45,575 nucleotides of DNA from Alphaproteobacteria bacterium. Its GTDB lineage: Bacteria > Pseudomonadota > Alphaproteobacteria > MPNO01 > UBA2964. The stretch covers positions 1 through 45,575 of the forward strand of contig WHUE01000022.1 in the NCBI GenBank assembly GCA_009377375.1. Direction: 5' to 3'. This document shows positions 30,229-37,741 of this stretch, piece after piece. The notes beneath the pieces were generated by a model. That model did no database searches, was not told the DNA's origin, and saw only the letters and a program-made list of their open reading frames with translations. The position numbers and the translations under genes are program-made. Each line of letters opens with the position of its first letter. The first letter of the stretch is position 1.

Positions 30229-31482
30229 TTGACGACGACCGTGAAGGAGGACGCGCCCGATCCGCGCGGGCTGATGACCGTCTACGTGGCCGGGTTCTTC
30301 AGCATGGGGATGCTGGACCTGTTCGCGTTCCTGGTGCCGCTCTATGCCATCGCGCTGGGGTTCAGCGCCACCGAGATCGGCATCCTGGTGGGATCGCGCG
30401 GGCTGCTGTCGATGGTATTCGCCATCCATGCCGGCGCCTGCATGGACCGGCTGGGCGCGAGACGGGTCACGCTGGTGCTGATCGCGGGCGCGATCGCACT
30501 CGCGCCGCTCTACGCGCTGATGCCGCATTTCTGGACCCTGCTGATCCTGCAGATCGTCTCCGGCTGCACCGTGTCGCTGAACTACACCGGCACGCAGACG
30601 CTGATCGCGCAGCTCGGACGCGGCGAGGCGGAGTATATCGGCCGCTACAGTTTCGCGACGCGCATGGGCACGGCGAGCGCGCCCATCGTCGTCGGGCTGG
30701 TCTGGGATTTCGCGGGCATCTGGCCGTCCTTCCTGTTCGTCATGGCCTGGGGCGTGGCGCTGTTCGCCGCCGTGTGGGCGATCCCCGATCCCGGCGTCGT
30801 CCGCGCCGAGGCGGACGCGGCGGGGGACGACACGTCGGCGCCGCCGTTCCGCATTGCCGACGCCCTGCCGCGCTGGTCGGACTACGCGCAGAGCTTCGCC
30901 ATGATGGCGATACCCGCGGTCGCGATCACGATCGCGGTCATCTTCGTGCGCAACGCGACCAGCGGCATCCAGGGCTCGGTTTATGTCGTCTATGTCGAGG
31001 GCATAGGCATGACCGGCACGATGATCGGCGTGCTGTTCGCCGCCATCGAGGCGATGTCGGGGATCGGCTCGCTGTTCGGCGGCCGGGCGATGCGCGCCTT
31101 CGAGCCGCAGCGCATGATGGTGGTCTCCACCGCCATCGCCATCGCGCTGATCTGCATCACGCCGATGCTCGGCGGGGTGTTCGCGCTGCTGCTGGTAGCG
31201 CAGGGGCTGCGCGGCGTCATGCAGGGGGTGATGCAGCCGGTCATGTTCTCGGTCCAGTCCAAGGCGGTCGGCGCGCACCAGCAGGGCGCCATGGTCGGGC
31301 TGCGCCAGAGCGCCAACCGCATCGCCGCGATGGCGGTGCCGCCGCTGATGGGCTGGGTCGCCGACCGCTGGGGCGTGGCGGAAAGCTTCTATATCCTGGG
31401 CGTCGGACTGATCGCGATCTGCGGGCTGATCTACCTCGCGGTGCTGCGGCTGCCGCAACCGGGAGGGAGGCGGACAGGATGA
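30229..31482 (+). CDS. MFS transporter
   Basis: A 417-residue protein with about twelve membrane helices, starting at TTG (30229) after a GAGGGGGG ribosome site. The cytoplasmic loop 2-3 motif A is present as GACMDRLGARRVTLV. The second half contains GIQGSVYVVYVEGIGMTGTM and QGLRGVMQGVMQPVMFSVQS; this last segment, with GAHQQGAMVGLRQSANRIA, resembles the drug/sugar efflux branch. It overlaps the following lysR gene by four bases (ATGA), so it and the regulator are translationally coupled, an arrangement common when the regulator controls a nearby pathway. The substrate is unknown. Confidence 0.9.
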   Translation: MTTTVKEDAPDPRGLMTVYVAGFFSMGMLDLFAFLVPLYAIALGFSATEIGILVGSRGLLSMVFAIHAGACMDRLGARRVTLVLIAGAIALAPLYALMPHFWTLLILQIVSGCTVSLNYTGTQTLIAQLGRGEAEYIGRYSFATRMGTASAPIVVGLVWDFAGIWPSFLFVMAWGVALFAAVWAIPDPGVVRAEADAAGDDTSAPPFRIADALPRWSDYAQSFAMMAIPAVAITIAVIFVRNATSGIQGSVYVVYVEGIGMTGTMIGVLFAAIEAMSGIGSLFGGRAMRAFEPQRMMVVSTAIAIALICITPMLGGVFALLLVAQGLRGVMQGVMQPVMFSVQSKAVGAHQQGAMVGLRQSANRIAAMAVPPLMGWVADRWGVAESFYILGVGLIAICGLIYLAVLRLPQPGGRRTG

Positions 31483-32423
31483 GCCGGATGGACATAAGCC
31501 CGAAGCAGCTGCGCACACTGGCGGCAATCGCGGACCATGGCGGCGTCGCCGCGGCCGCGCGCGCCGGCCATATCTCGCAACCCGCCGTCACGCGCACGCT
31601 GCGCGATCTGGAACGCAGGCTGGAGGTAAGGCTGTTCACGCGGTCGCCGTCGGGCATGACGCTGACCGCTGCCGGCGAGGCGCTTCTGGGCCGCGCCCGT
31701 CGGGTGCTGGCCGAGCTTGCCGCGGCCGAACACGAGATATCGGCCCTGCGCGGCGCGGCGAGAGGCCGGCTGGTCGTCGGCACGCTGCCCTTCATGCGAA
31801 GCTCGCTGGTGCCTGTGGCCGTATCCCGCTTCCTCGCGGAGTATCCGAAAGTCGAGGTTACGCTCGTGGACGAGTCCTACGAGGCGATGCTTCAGCGCGT
31901 CAGCAGCGGCGAGATCGACCTGATCGTGGGCACCTTGCGCGACGAACCCCTGCCTCCGGATCTGCGTGCCGAGGTGCTGTTCCGCGATCCGCTCTGCGTT
32001 TTCGCGCGCAGCGGCCACCCGTTGCTCGCCAGGCGCCGGCTGGCGCTCCGCGACCTGGCCGGAGCGGACTGGATCCTGCCCGGTCGCAATTTCCGCCAGC
32101 GTCGCCAGCTGGAACGAATCTTCGCCGATGCAGGGCTGCCGCCGCCGCATACCAGCGTCGAGGCCGTGTCCCTGAGCACGATCCGCACGCTTCTGATGGA
32201 AAGCGACCGGCTGACCGTGGCCTCGCGCCAGCGCTTCCGCTACGAGGAAACCGCCGGCGATCTTCGGGTGCTGCCCGTTCCGTTGCCCGGCACGCGGCGC
32301 CCCATCGGCATCGTGACGCGGCGCGACGCGCTGCCGAGCCCGATCCAGCGTGCCCTCGTCGCCCAGCTCAACGCGCTGGCCAGGGATACCGGAGAGGATC
32401 GGCGCCTCCCTGCCGGATCCTGA
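31479..32423 (+). CDS. LysR family transcriptional regulator
   Basis: A 314-residue regulator starting MSRMDISPKQLRTLAAIADH with an overlapping ATGA at the MFS stop and a GGGAGGG ribosome site. The helix-turn-helix is GGVAAAARAGHISQPAVTRT (about residues 20-39) followed by LRDLERRLEVRLFTRSPSGM. The effector domain (about 95-300) starts GRLVVGTLPFMRSSLVPVAV. It belongs to the aromatic-pathway-like branch by general appearance only. It is immediately upstream of the sulfatase gene, whose promoter has a repeated ATACCGG site (32425-32445), so it may regulate the following block. Confidence 0.92.
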   Translation: MSRMDISPKQLRTLAAIADHGGVAAAARAGHISQPAVTRTLRDLERRLEVRLFTRSPSGMTLTAAGEALLGRARRVLAELAAAEHEISALRGAARGRLVVGTLPFMRSSLVPVAVSRFLAEYPKVEVTLVDESYEAMLQRVSSGEIDLIVGTLRDEPLPPDLRAEVLFRDPLCVFARSGHPLLARRRLALRDLAGADWILPGRNFRQRRQLERIFADAGLPPPHTSVEAVSLSTIRTLLMESDRLTVASRQRFRYEETAGDLRVLPVPLPGTRRPIGIVTRRDALPSPIQRALVAQLNALARDTGEDRRLPAGS

Positions 32424-32424
32424 C

Positions 32425-32445
32425 ATACCGGATGCGTTATACCGG
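32425..32445 (+). promoter_or_regulatory. Direct repeat ATACCGG upstream of sulfatase operon
   Basis: ATACCGG occurs at 32425-32431 and 32439-32445, exactly 14 bp apart, in the 105-bp gap before the sulfatase. It shares the ATACC-N9-ATACC layout with the operator upstream of tctC (3121-3142). It may be a regulator-binding site; which regulator is not clear. Confidence 0.45.
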
Positions 32446-32528
32446 TAGAATGAATTCTATTGGACAGGCTGTCGGCCGGGACGGAGTCTCGCGCCGTTCC
32501 GCCTGCCGGAACCAACAAGGAGGAGACC

Positions 32529-34136
32529 TTGGGCAAACGACCCAACTTTGTGCTGTTCATTACCGACCAGCACCGTGTGGACCATCTGGGCTGCTACGGC
32601 AATGAGATCGTGCGCACGCCGAATATCGACGGCCTGGCGGCGCGCGGCACGAAATTCGAGAACTTCCACGTAAGCTGCCCGATCTGCATGCCGAACCGGG
32701 CAACGCTGATGACCGGCCGTGTCCCGTCGCTTCACGGCGTGCGGCAGAACGGCATCCCGCTTTCGCTTCAGGCTGTCACCTTTCCCGAGCTGCTGCGGAG
32801 TGCGGGATACCGCACGGCACTGATCGGCAAGAGCCATCTGCAGAGCATCAGCGCCATCCCGCTCGAGCACGGCCTTCCGACACCTGACCCGGGGAAGGCC
32901 CTGCCGCCGGCGGAAGCGCGCGAGGCGCGGCGGAACGTCTGGGGCGACGGGCGGTACGATCAGGAACAGCCGACGACCTGGCGCGGCGAGGAAGGGTTCG
33001 AGCCCGCCCTGCCGTTCTACGGTTTCGACGAGCTCGCCCTTGCTATCGGCCACGGCGACCGCATCACCGGGCATTACGACCGCTGGCTGCGCGCCCGGCA
33101 CCCCGATGCCGACACGCTGCGCGGGCCGGACAACGCCCTGCCGCCCGGCAAGGACATCTGGGCGCCCCAGGCGTGGCGCACCGCCGTGCCGGAGGAGCTC
33201 TACCCCACCAGCTTCGTCGCCGAGGAGACCATCGCGTTCCTGGAACGCCGGGCAAGGGCGGATGACGTCGCGCCGTTCTTCATCCAGTGCTCCTTCCCCG
33301 ATCCGCACCACCCGTTCACGCCGCCGGGAAAGTATTTCGATATGTACGATCCGGCCGACGTTCCCGCGCCGGACGCCTTTCACCACCCGGCCAACCGGCT
33401 GCCGCCGCACGTGGCGGCGCTGCATGCCAAGCGCGACGACGGCACGGCGACGAAGAAGGGGCAGACGGTCTTCGCCTGCACCGAACGCGAGGCGCGGGGC
33501 GCGATCGCGCTGAACTACGGCTCGATCACCATGATCGACGACGCGGTCGGGCGCGTGCTCGCCACGCTTGACCGGCTCGGGATGCGCGAGGACACGGTGA
33601 TCGTGTTCACCAGCGACCACGGCGACTTCATGGGCGACCATCAGCTTCTGCTGAAGGGTGCTATCCATTACCGTGGGCTGGTGCGGGTGCCCTGCATCTG
33701 GTCCGACCCGGCGGCACCGGACGCCCCGACCGTCACGGATGCGTTTGCAGGCACCATCGACCTGCCGACCTCGTTTCTGGACAGGGCCGGCATCAACCCT
33801 TTCAACGGCATGCAGGGCAAGAGCCTGCCGGCGCTGGCGACCGGCGCGGAGGCGCACGATTCGCTGGTGATCGAGGAGGACCAGCGGCGCAGCTACATGG
33901 GCTTCCCCGCGAACTTCCGCGCGCGCACGCTGCTCGCCGGCGACTGGCGGCTGACGCTCTATTCCTGCACGGAGTGGGGCGAGCTGTACAATCTGAAGAA
34001 CGATCCGCTGGAGTTCGAGAACCTCTGGACCGATCCGAAGCAACGCGCCGTGCGCGCCGAGCTGATGGAGCGGCTGGCGCGAAAGATGATCGACCTCGCG
34101 GAATCCAGCCCGCTGGCCACTGGCCACGGCCCCTGA
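32529..34136 (+). CDS. Sulfatase family hydrolase (arylsulfatase/phosphonate monoester hydrolase type)
   Basis: A 535-residue alkaline-phosphatase-fold enzyme. I choose the TTG at 32529 because AAGGAGGAG lies 4 to 12 bases upstream and the product then begins MGKRPNFVLFITDQHRVDH, the family start with the metal-binding aspartate. The sulfatase signature is CMPNRATLMTGR with the formylglycine cysteine at C53 (C-x-P-x-R). A second metal cluster lies at about D363-H364 (FTSDHGDFMGDH). No signal peptide is seen, so it is probably cytoplasmic, like phosphonate monoester hydrolases and choline sulfatase. It needs a maturase (FGE or anSME) from elsewhere. It is followed by an orphan Bug protein and likely heads an operon. 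Substrate may be an aryl or alkyl sulfate or a phosphonate ester. Confidence 0.9.
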   Translation: MGKRPNFVLFITDQHRVDHLGCYGNEIVRTPNIDGLAARGTKFENFHVSCPICMPNRATLMTGRVPSLHGVRQNGIPLSLQAVTFPELLRSAGYRTALIGKSHLQSISAIPLEHGLPTPDPGKALPPAEAREARRNVWGDGRYDQEQPTTWRGEEGFEPALPFYGFDELALAIGHGDRITGHYDRWLRARHPDADTLRGPDNALPPGKDIWAPQAWRTAVPEELYPTSFVAEETIAFLERRARADDVAPFFIQCSFPDPHHPFTPPGKYFDMYDPADVPAPDAFHHPANRLPPHVAALHAKRDDGTATKKGQTVFACTEREARGAIALNYGSITMIDDAVGRVLATLDRLGMREDTVIVFTSDHGDFMGDHQLLLKGAIHYRGLVRVPCIWSDPAAPDAPTVTDAFAGTIDLPTSFLDRAGINPFNGMQGKSLPALATGAEAHDSLVIEEDQRRSYMGFPANFRARTLLAGDWRLTLYSCTEWGELYNLKNDPLEFENLWTDPKQRAVRAELMERLARKMIDLAESSPLATGHGP

Positions 34137-34175
34137 GATACGGAACGGAACAAGGACCAGAATGGGAGAGAGACC

Positions 34176-35213
34176 ATGAGACGCATTTCCGGCGCTGTAC
34201 CCGTCCTTCTCGGCGTGGCCGTCGCCGCCGCCCCGCTGACCGGCGCCGCCGATCCGGTCGCGGATTTCTACAAGGGCCGCAAGGTGCCCGTCATCATCGG
34301 CGCCGGGCCGTCCGGCGGGTACGGGCTCTACGGCCGGCTTGCGGTCGATTTCCTGTCCAGGCACGTGCCCGGACGGCCTACCTTCGTCCTGCAGAGCATG
34401 CCCGGCGGCGGCGGCACGAAGGCCGCGAACTACGTCTACAACGTCGCGCCGAAGGACGGCTCCGCCCTCATCGTCATTGTGCAGACGGTCGCGACCGACA
34501 CCGCCACCGGCGCGCCCGGCGTCAAGTTCGACGCCCGCAAGTTCTCCTATATCGGCCGGTTCACGGACAACACGCCGGTCGGCGTGGGCTGGGTCCCCGC
34601 GGGGGTCACGTCCCTCGACGTACTCCGCGCCCGACAGGTCATTGCCGGCGGCACCGGTCCCAGCTCTCCGACCAATATCGGTCCCAACCTGCTGAACCGC
34701 TATGCCGGCACGAAGATCAAGATCGTGTCGGGCTACAAGGGTGCGGGCGCCATGGCGATGGCGATGGAGCGCGGCGAGACCGAATTCATGGTCGGAAGCT
34801 GGGCGGCGTTCAAGACGCGACGCAAGCACCTGCTGGAGCAGAACAAGCTCAAGGTGCTGTTCCAGCTTTCGCCCAGCCGGATAGCTGAGCTGGCGGACGT
34901 GCCGGCAGTGTCGGAGCTGGGCGCCACGCCGCGCGCCCAGGCGGTGATGACCTTCATCGCCTCCAGCTCGGAGGTCGGCCGTTCGGTGGCCGGTCCGCCA
35001 GGCATCCCGGCCGCACGGCTGGCCGCGTTGCGCGCCGCGTTCGAGAAGGCGGTCAGGGATCCGGAATTCATCGAGTACACGAACAAGCGCGGCATCGACG
35101 TCAACGCGATGAGCGGCGCGGCGCTCATGGCCGTCGTCAAAAAGACGCTCGACACACCGCCCGACATCGTCGCCGAGGCCGCCGAAACGCTGCTGGCCGG
35201 CAAGCGGAAGTAG
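34176..35213 (+). CDS. Bug-type periplasmic binding protein without a cognate permease nearby
   Basis: A 345-residue secreted protein starting MRRISGAVPVLLGVAVAAA with a GGGAGAGAG ribosome site. The mature part begins ADPVADFYKGRKVPVIIGAG and has the ligand loop GAGPSGGYGLYGRLAVDFLS, then FVLQSMPGGGGTKAANYVYN, and the second loop IVSGYKGAGAMAMAMERGET. These fit the tricarboxylate binding-protein receptor family; the loop is somewhat divergent. No tctA or tctB is adjacent, so it either uses a distant permease or senses a ligand. It lies between the sulfatase and an alpha/beta hydrolase and may bind a product of the sulfatase. A hairpin follows the stop. Confidence 0.85.
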   Translation: MRRISGAVPVLLGVAVAAAPLTGAADPVADFYKGRKVPVIIGAGPSGGYGLYGRLAVDFLSRHVPGRPTFVLQSMPGGGGTKAANYVYNVAPKDGSALIVIVQTVATDTATGAPGVKFDARKFSYIGRFTDNTPVGVGWVPAGVTSLDVLRARQVIAGGTGPSSPTNIGPNLLNRYAGTKIKIVSGYKGAGAMAMAMERGETEFMVGSWAAFKTRRKHLLEQNKLKVLFQLSPSRIAELADVPAVSELGATPRAQAVMTFIASSSEVGRSVAGPPGIPAARLAALRAAFEKAVRDPEFIEYTNKRGIDVNAMSGAALMAVVKKTLDTPPDIVAEAAETLLAGKRK

Positions 35214-35223
35214 AAGGGTCGCG

Positions 35224-35241
35224 CCCGTCCCCCGGGACGGG
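35224..35241 (+). terminator. GC-rich hairpin after the orphan Bug gene
   Basis: A perfect 7-bp stem, CCCGTCC (35224-35230) and GGACGGG (35235-35241), with a 4-nt loop, 10 bp after the stop. It lacks a T-tract, so termination is likely partial. The next gene starts 57 bp later. Confidence 0.5.
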
Positions 35242-35298
35242 TTGCCTGCACGCACGGACCGTGCTCCCCTTTCCGCAACGAAACGGGAAACACGGTCA

Positions 35299-36180
35299 AT
35301 GGCAGGTGAGAGAAACGAAGCGGGCGTCGCCACCGAGCTGGTCCGGCTGGAGGCGCCGGACGGCACGCCGCTCGACGGGGCGCTGTTCGCCCCCGACGGC
35401 ACCGGGCCTGCGCGCACCGCCATCGCGCTGTTCCACGGCACCGGGGGCGAGTTCTGCAATTCGCTGTTCAACGCGCTGGGGCGCGGGCTGGCGGCGCAAG
35501 GCTGGCCGGTGCTGGCGCTCAACCGGCGCGACCATGGACAGAATTTCGGCTTCGTGACGCTGGCCGAGGGCGCGATGGACCAGCGTGTCGCCGTCGACTA
35601 TCTGGAATCGCTGGGCGCGGAGCGGGTGGTCCTCGGCGGGCATTCCTACGGCACGGTGACGGTGCCGTGGTACGTGGCGCGCACGGACGACAGGCGGGTG
35701 CCGGCCATGCTGCTCTACGCCGCCCTGGGCGATCTGCGCCCGGCCAGCATCGCCATCTGCGGCGGGTCGGAGCGCTACGACGCCTGGGTCGCCGAGGCCC
35801 GCGCGGCGGTCGCCGAAGGGCGCGGCGACGAGGCCTTCCTGATCCCGCCTATGGTGGCGGGTTACCTGCCGATGGTGAACACCTACGCCGTGTTCCTCGA
35901 CAAGCGGGGCCCCAAGTCGGAATGCGCGCCGGTGGAGCTGGTCCGCCGCACCGGGGACCGTCCCATCCTGGCGTTGCGCCATGCCCGCGACCCCTTCCCC
36001 GCCACCCTGCCGCCGGCGCGGGAGCAACTGGAGGCCGCCAACCCGAAGCTGGACTACGTGCTGATCGAGGACGACGGCGCCGGGCCGGCGACGCCGGAGA
36101 TGCACTTCTTCGCCGGCCACGAGGCCCGGGTGCTGGACATCACCACGGACTGGCTCACCCGCCGTGACCTGACGCCGTAG
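35299..36180 (+). CDS. Alpha/beta hydrolase fold protein
   Basis: A 293-residue protein starting MAGERNEAGVATELVRLEAP; the open frame extends 19 codons upstream without a conserved part. The fold is seen in AIALFHGTGGEFCNSLFNAL (oxyanion HG), VLGGHSYGTVTVPWY (nucleophile elbow GHSYG, S about residue 119), and FFAGHEARVLDITTDWL, which contains the catalytic histidine near residue 273. The acid residue is not certain. It could hydrolyse an ester, lactone or C-C bond. Its location between a Bug binding protein and an FAH hydrolase supports a role in breakdown of an imported acid, but its substrate is unknown. Confidence 0.83.
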   Translation: MAGERNEAGVATELVRLEAPDGTPLDGALFAPDGTGPARTAIALFHGTGGEFCNSLFNALGRGLAAQGWPVLALNRRDHGQNFGFVTLAEGAMDQRVAVDYLESLGAERVVLGGHSYGTVTVPWYVARTDDRRVPAMLLYAALGDLRPASIAICGGSERYDAWVAEARAAVAEGRGDEAFLIPPMVAGYLPMVNTYAVFLDKRGPKSECAPVELVRRTGDRPILALRHARDPFPATLPPAREQLEAANPKLDYVLIEDDGAGPATPEMHFFAGHEARVLDITTDWLTRRDLTP

Positions 36181-36204
36181 GATGACAAAAAACCGGGCAT
36201 AGCG

Positions 36205-36233
36205 TTGACGCCCGCGCCTTGTTCGACTTCTAT
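36205..36233 (+). promoter_or_regulatory. Candidate sigma-70 promoter for the FAH gene
   Basis: A -35 TTGACG (36205-36210, 5 of 6) and a weak -10 TTCTAT (36228-36233, 3 of 6) are 17 bp apart in the 92-bp gap before the FAH gene. This would allow the FAH-HbpS pair to be transcribed separately. Confidence 0.4.
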
Positions 36234-36272
36234 CGGCCCGCATTTCGCAATCGCACGGGAACAGGAACAGAC

Positions 36273-37145
36273 ATGCGCATCCTCGCTTTCGAAAAGGACG
36301 GCGGCTCCGTCCTCGGCGTCCGCCAGGACGACACGGTCGTCGATCTCTCCATCGCCGCCCCCGACCTGCCGACCGAGCTGGTCGACCTGATCGCAATGGG
36401 CGACAAGGGGCTCGACGCGGCGAGGAAGGCGGCGGACGGCGCGGCCCAGGCGGCGAAGAGGCCGCTTTCCGCCATCGCCCATGCCATTCCGACGACCAAG
36501 GCGTCGAAGATCATCTGCCTTGGGCTCAACTATGCCGACCACGCGGCCGAGGGCGGCCACAAGCGGCCCGAATACCCGTCCTTCTTCATGCGCGGGCCGC
36601 ATTCGCTGGTGGCGCACAGCCAGCCGATCGTCCGCCCGCTCTGCTGCGACCAGCTCGACTACGAGGCGGAGCTGGTGGCGATCGTCGGCAAGGGCGGCCG
36701 GCACATCGCGCAGAAGGACGCGCTGGATCACATCTGGGGCTATTCCATCTTCAACGAGGGCTCCATCCGCGCCTATCAACGCAAGACGGCGCAGTGGACC
36801 ATCGGCAAGAACTTCGACCGGACCGGCGGGTTCGGTCCGGAAGTCGTCACCGCCGACGAGCTGCCGCCGGGCGCCGACGGGCTGCGCATCCAGAGCCGCC
36901 TCAACGGCCAGGTGATGCAGGACGCCACCACCGACATGATGCTGTGGGGCGTCGCCGAGACGGTGGCGATCCTGACCGAATGCCTGACGCTGGTGCCGGG
37001 GGACGTCCTGGTCATGGGCACCCCCGCCGGCGTCGGCCATGCCCGCAAGCCGCCGGTATGGATGAAGGACGGCGACACCTGCGAGATCGAGATCGAGAAG
37101 ATCGGCGTGCTGGTCAACCCGATCAGGGACGAGACGCCGGCCTGA
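36273..37145 (+). CDS. Fumarylacetoacetate hydrolase family protein
   Basis: A 290-residue protein starting MRILAFEKDGGSVLGVRQDD. The catalytic FAH domain spans about 75-285. It begins KIICLGLNYADHAAEGGHKR and has the metal-binding region CDQLDYEAELVAIVGKGG, then GYSIFNEGSIRAYQRKTAQW and TIGKNFDRTGGFGPEVV, ending MGTPAGVGHARKPPVWMKDG. The usual NDxSxR after GYS is NEGSIR here, a known variant that keeps an acidic ligand. FAH-family members hydrolyse acylpyruvates, open beta-diketones, or decarboxylate and isomerise ring-fission products; this fits the intradiol dioxygenase downstream. It is 32 bp before the HbpS-like gene, probably in one operon. Confidence 0.92.
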   Translation: MRILAFEKDGGSVLGVRQDDTVVDLSIAAPDLPTELVDLIAMGDKGLDAARKAADGAAQAAKRPLSAIAHAIPTTKASKIICLGLNYADHAAEGGHKRPEYPSFFMRGPHSLVAHSQPIVRPLCCDQLDYEAELVAIVGKGGRHIAQKDALDHIWGYSIFNEGSIRAYQRKTAQWTIGKNFDRTGGFGPEVVTADELPPGADGLRIQSRLNGQVMQDATTDMMLWGVAETVAILTECLTLVPGDVLVMGTPAGVGHARKPPVWMKDGDTCEIEIEKIGVLVNPIRDETPA

Positions 37146-37177
37146 CGCCGCGCGCCGCCGTGGCAGAGGAGTCGGTC

Positions 37178-37639
37178 ATGAACGTTACCCTCGACAACGC
37201 CAACGCCGTCGTCGCCGCCGCGCTCGCGGAAGGCCGGCGGCTGAAGCTGATGCCGCTCAGCGTCGCCGTGCTCGACGCGGGCGGGCATCTCGTCGCCTTC
37301 AACCGCGAGGACCGCTCCGGAATCATGCGGGCGGAGGTCGCCATGGGCAAGGCCTGGGGAGCCCTCGGCATGGGGGTAAACACGCGTCTGCTGCGCGACC
37401 GCCTCGCCGACCGGCCGAGCTTCCAGGCGGCGCTGGCGATCGCGTCCGGCGGCCGCTTCGTGCCGGTGCCCGGCGGCGTGCTGATCCGGGATGCGGATCG
37501 CACCATCATCGGTGCGGTGGGCGTTAGCGGCGACACCTCGGACAAGGACGAGGCCTGCGCCATCGCCGGCATCAAGGCGGCGGGCCTGCGTTCCGACCCG
37601 GCCGAGCCGGCGGAAGGATGGGAGAGTTCGCAGCTCTGA
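37178..37639 (+). CDS. GlcG/HbpS family protein (heme-binding-like)
   Basis: A 153-residue single-domain protein starting MNVTLDNANAVVAAALAEGR after the ribosome site AGAGGA. The sequence SVAVLDAGGHLVAFNREDRS is the diagnostic start of the GlcG/HbpS domain. AEVAMGKAWGALGMGVNTRL and GRFVPVPGGVLIRDADRTII are the other conserved parts, and GAVGVSGDTSDKDEACAIAG the end. HbpS binds heme in Streptomyces and GlcG sits in the glycolate operon, but in many catabolic operons this small protein has no proven function. It is followed by a strong hairpin, which marks the end of this operon. Confidence 0.88.
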   Translation: MNVTLDNANAVVAAALAEGRRLKLMPLSVAVLDAGGHLVAFNREDRSGIMRAEVAMGKAWGALGMGVNTRLLRDRLADRPSFQAALAIASGGRFVPVPGGVLIRDADRTIIGAVGVSGDTSDKDEACAIAGIKAAGLRSDPAEPAEGWESSQL

Positions 37640-37641
37640 TC

Positions 37642-37661
37642 CCCGCCGGCCGACCGGCGGG
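37642..37661 (+). terminator. Intrinsic terminator-like hairpin after the HbpS-like gene
   Basis: Perfect 8-bp stem CCCGCCGG (37642-37649) and CCGGCGGG (37654-37661) with a 4-nt loop, immediately after the stop codon and followed by ATTAGTTT. It separates the FAH block from the TRAP operon. Confidence 0.7.
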
Positions 37662-37667
37662 ATTAGT

Positions 37668-37703
37668 TTGACAGCCTCATTTATTTCGCCTTTCCTGACG
37701 TCA
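37668..37703 (+). promoter_or_regulatory. TTGACA box and TGACGTCA palindrome before the TRAP operon
   Basis: A perfect -35 consensus TTGACA (37668-37673) lies in the 102-bp gap before dctP, but no good -10 follows at 16 to 18 bp. An 8-bp palindrome TGACGTCA (37696-37703) follows and could be part of an operator. The ribosome site AGGAGGGGAGAA directly precedes the dctP ATG. Confidence 0.35.
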
Positions 37704-37741
37704 ATAAGGTGCGTCAATCAATTTGCCAGGAGGGGAGAATC

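Noticed and set aside
37696..37703. TGACGTCA palindrome read as a specific regulator site.
   Set aside because: An 8-bp palindrome is expected by chance in a window this size and I could not tie it to a bacterial regulator, so it is listed only as a possible operator.
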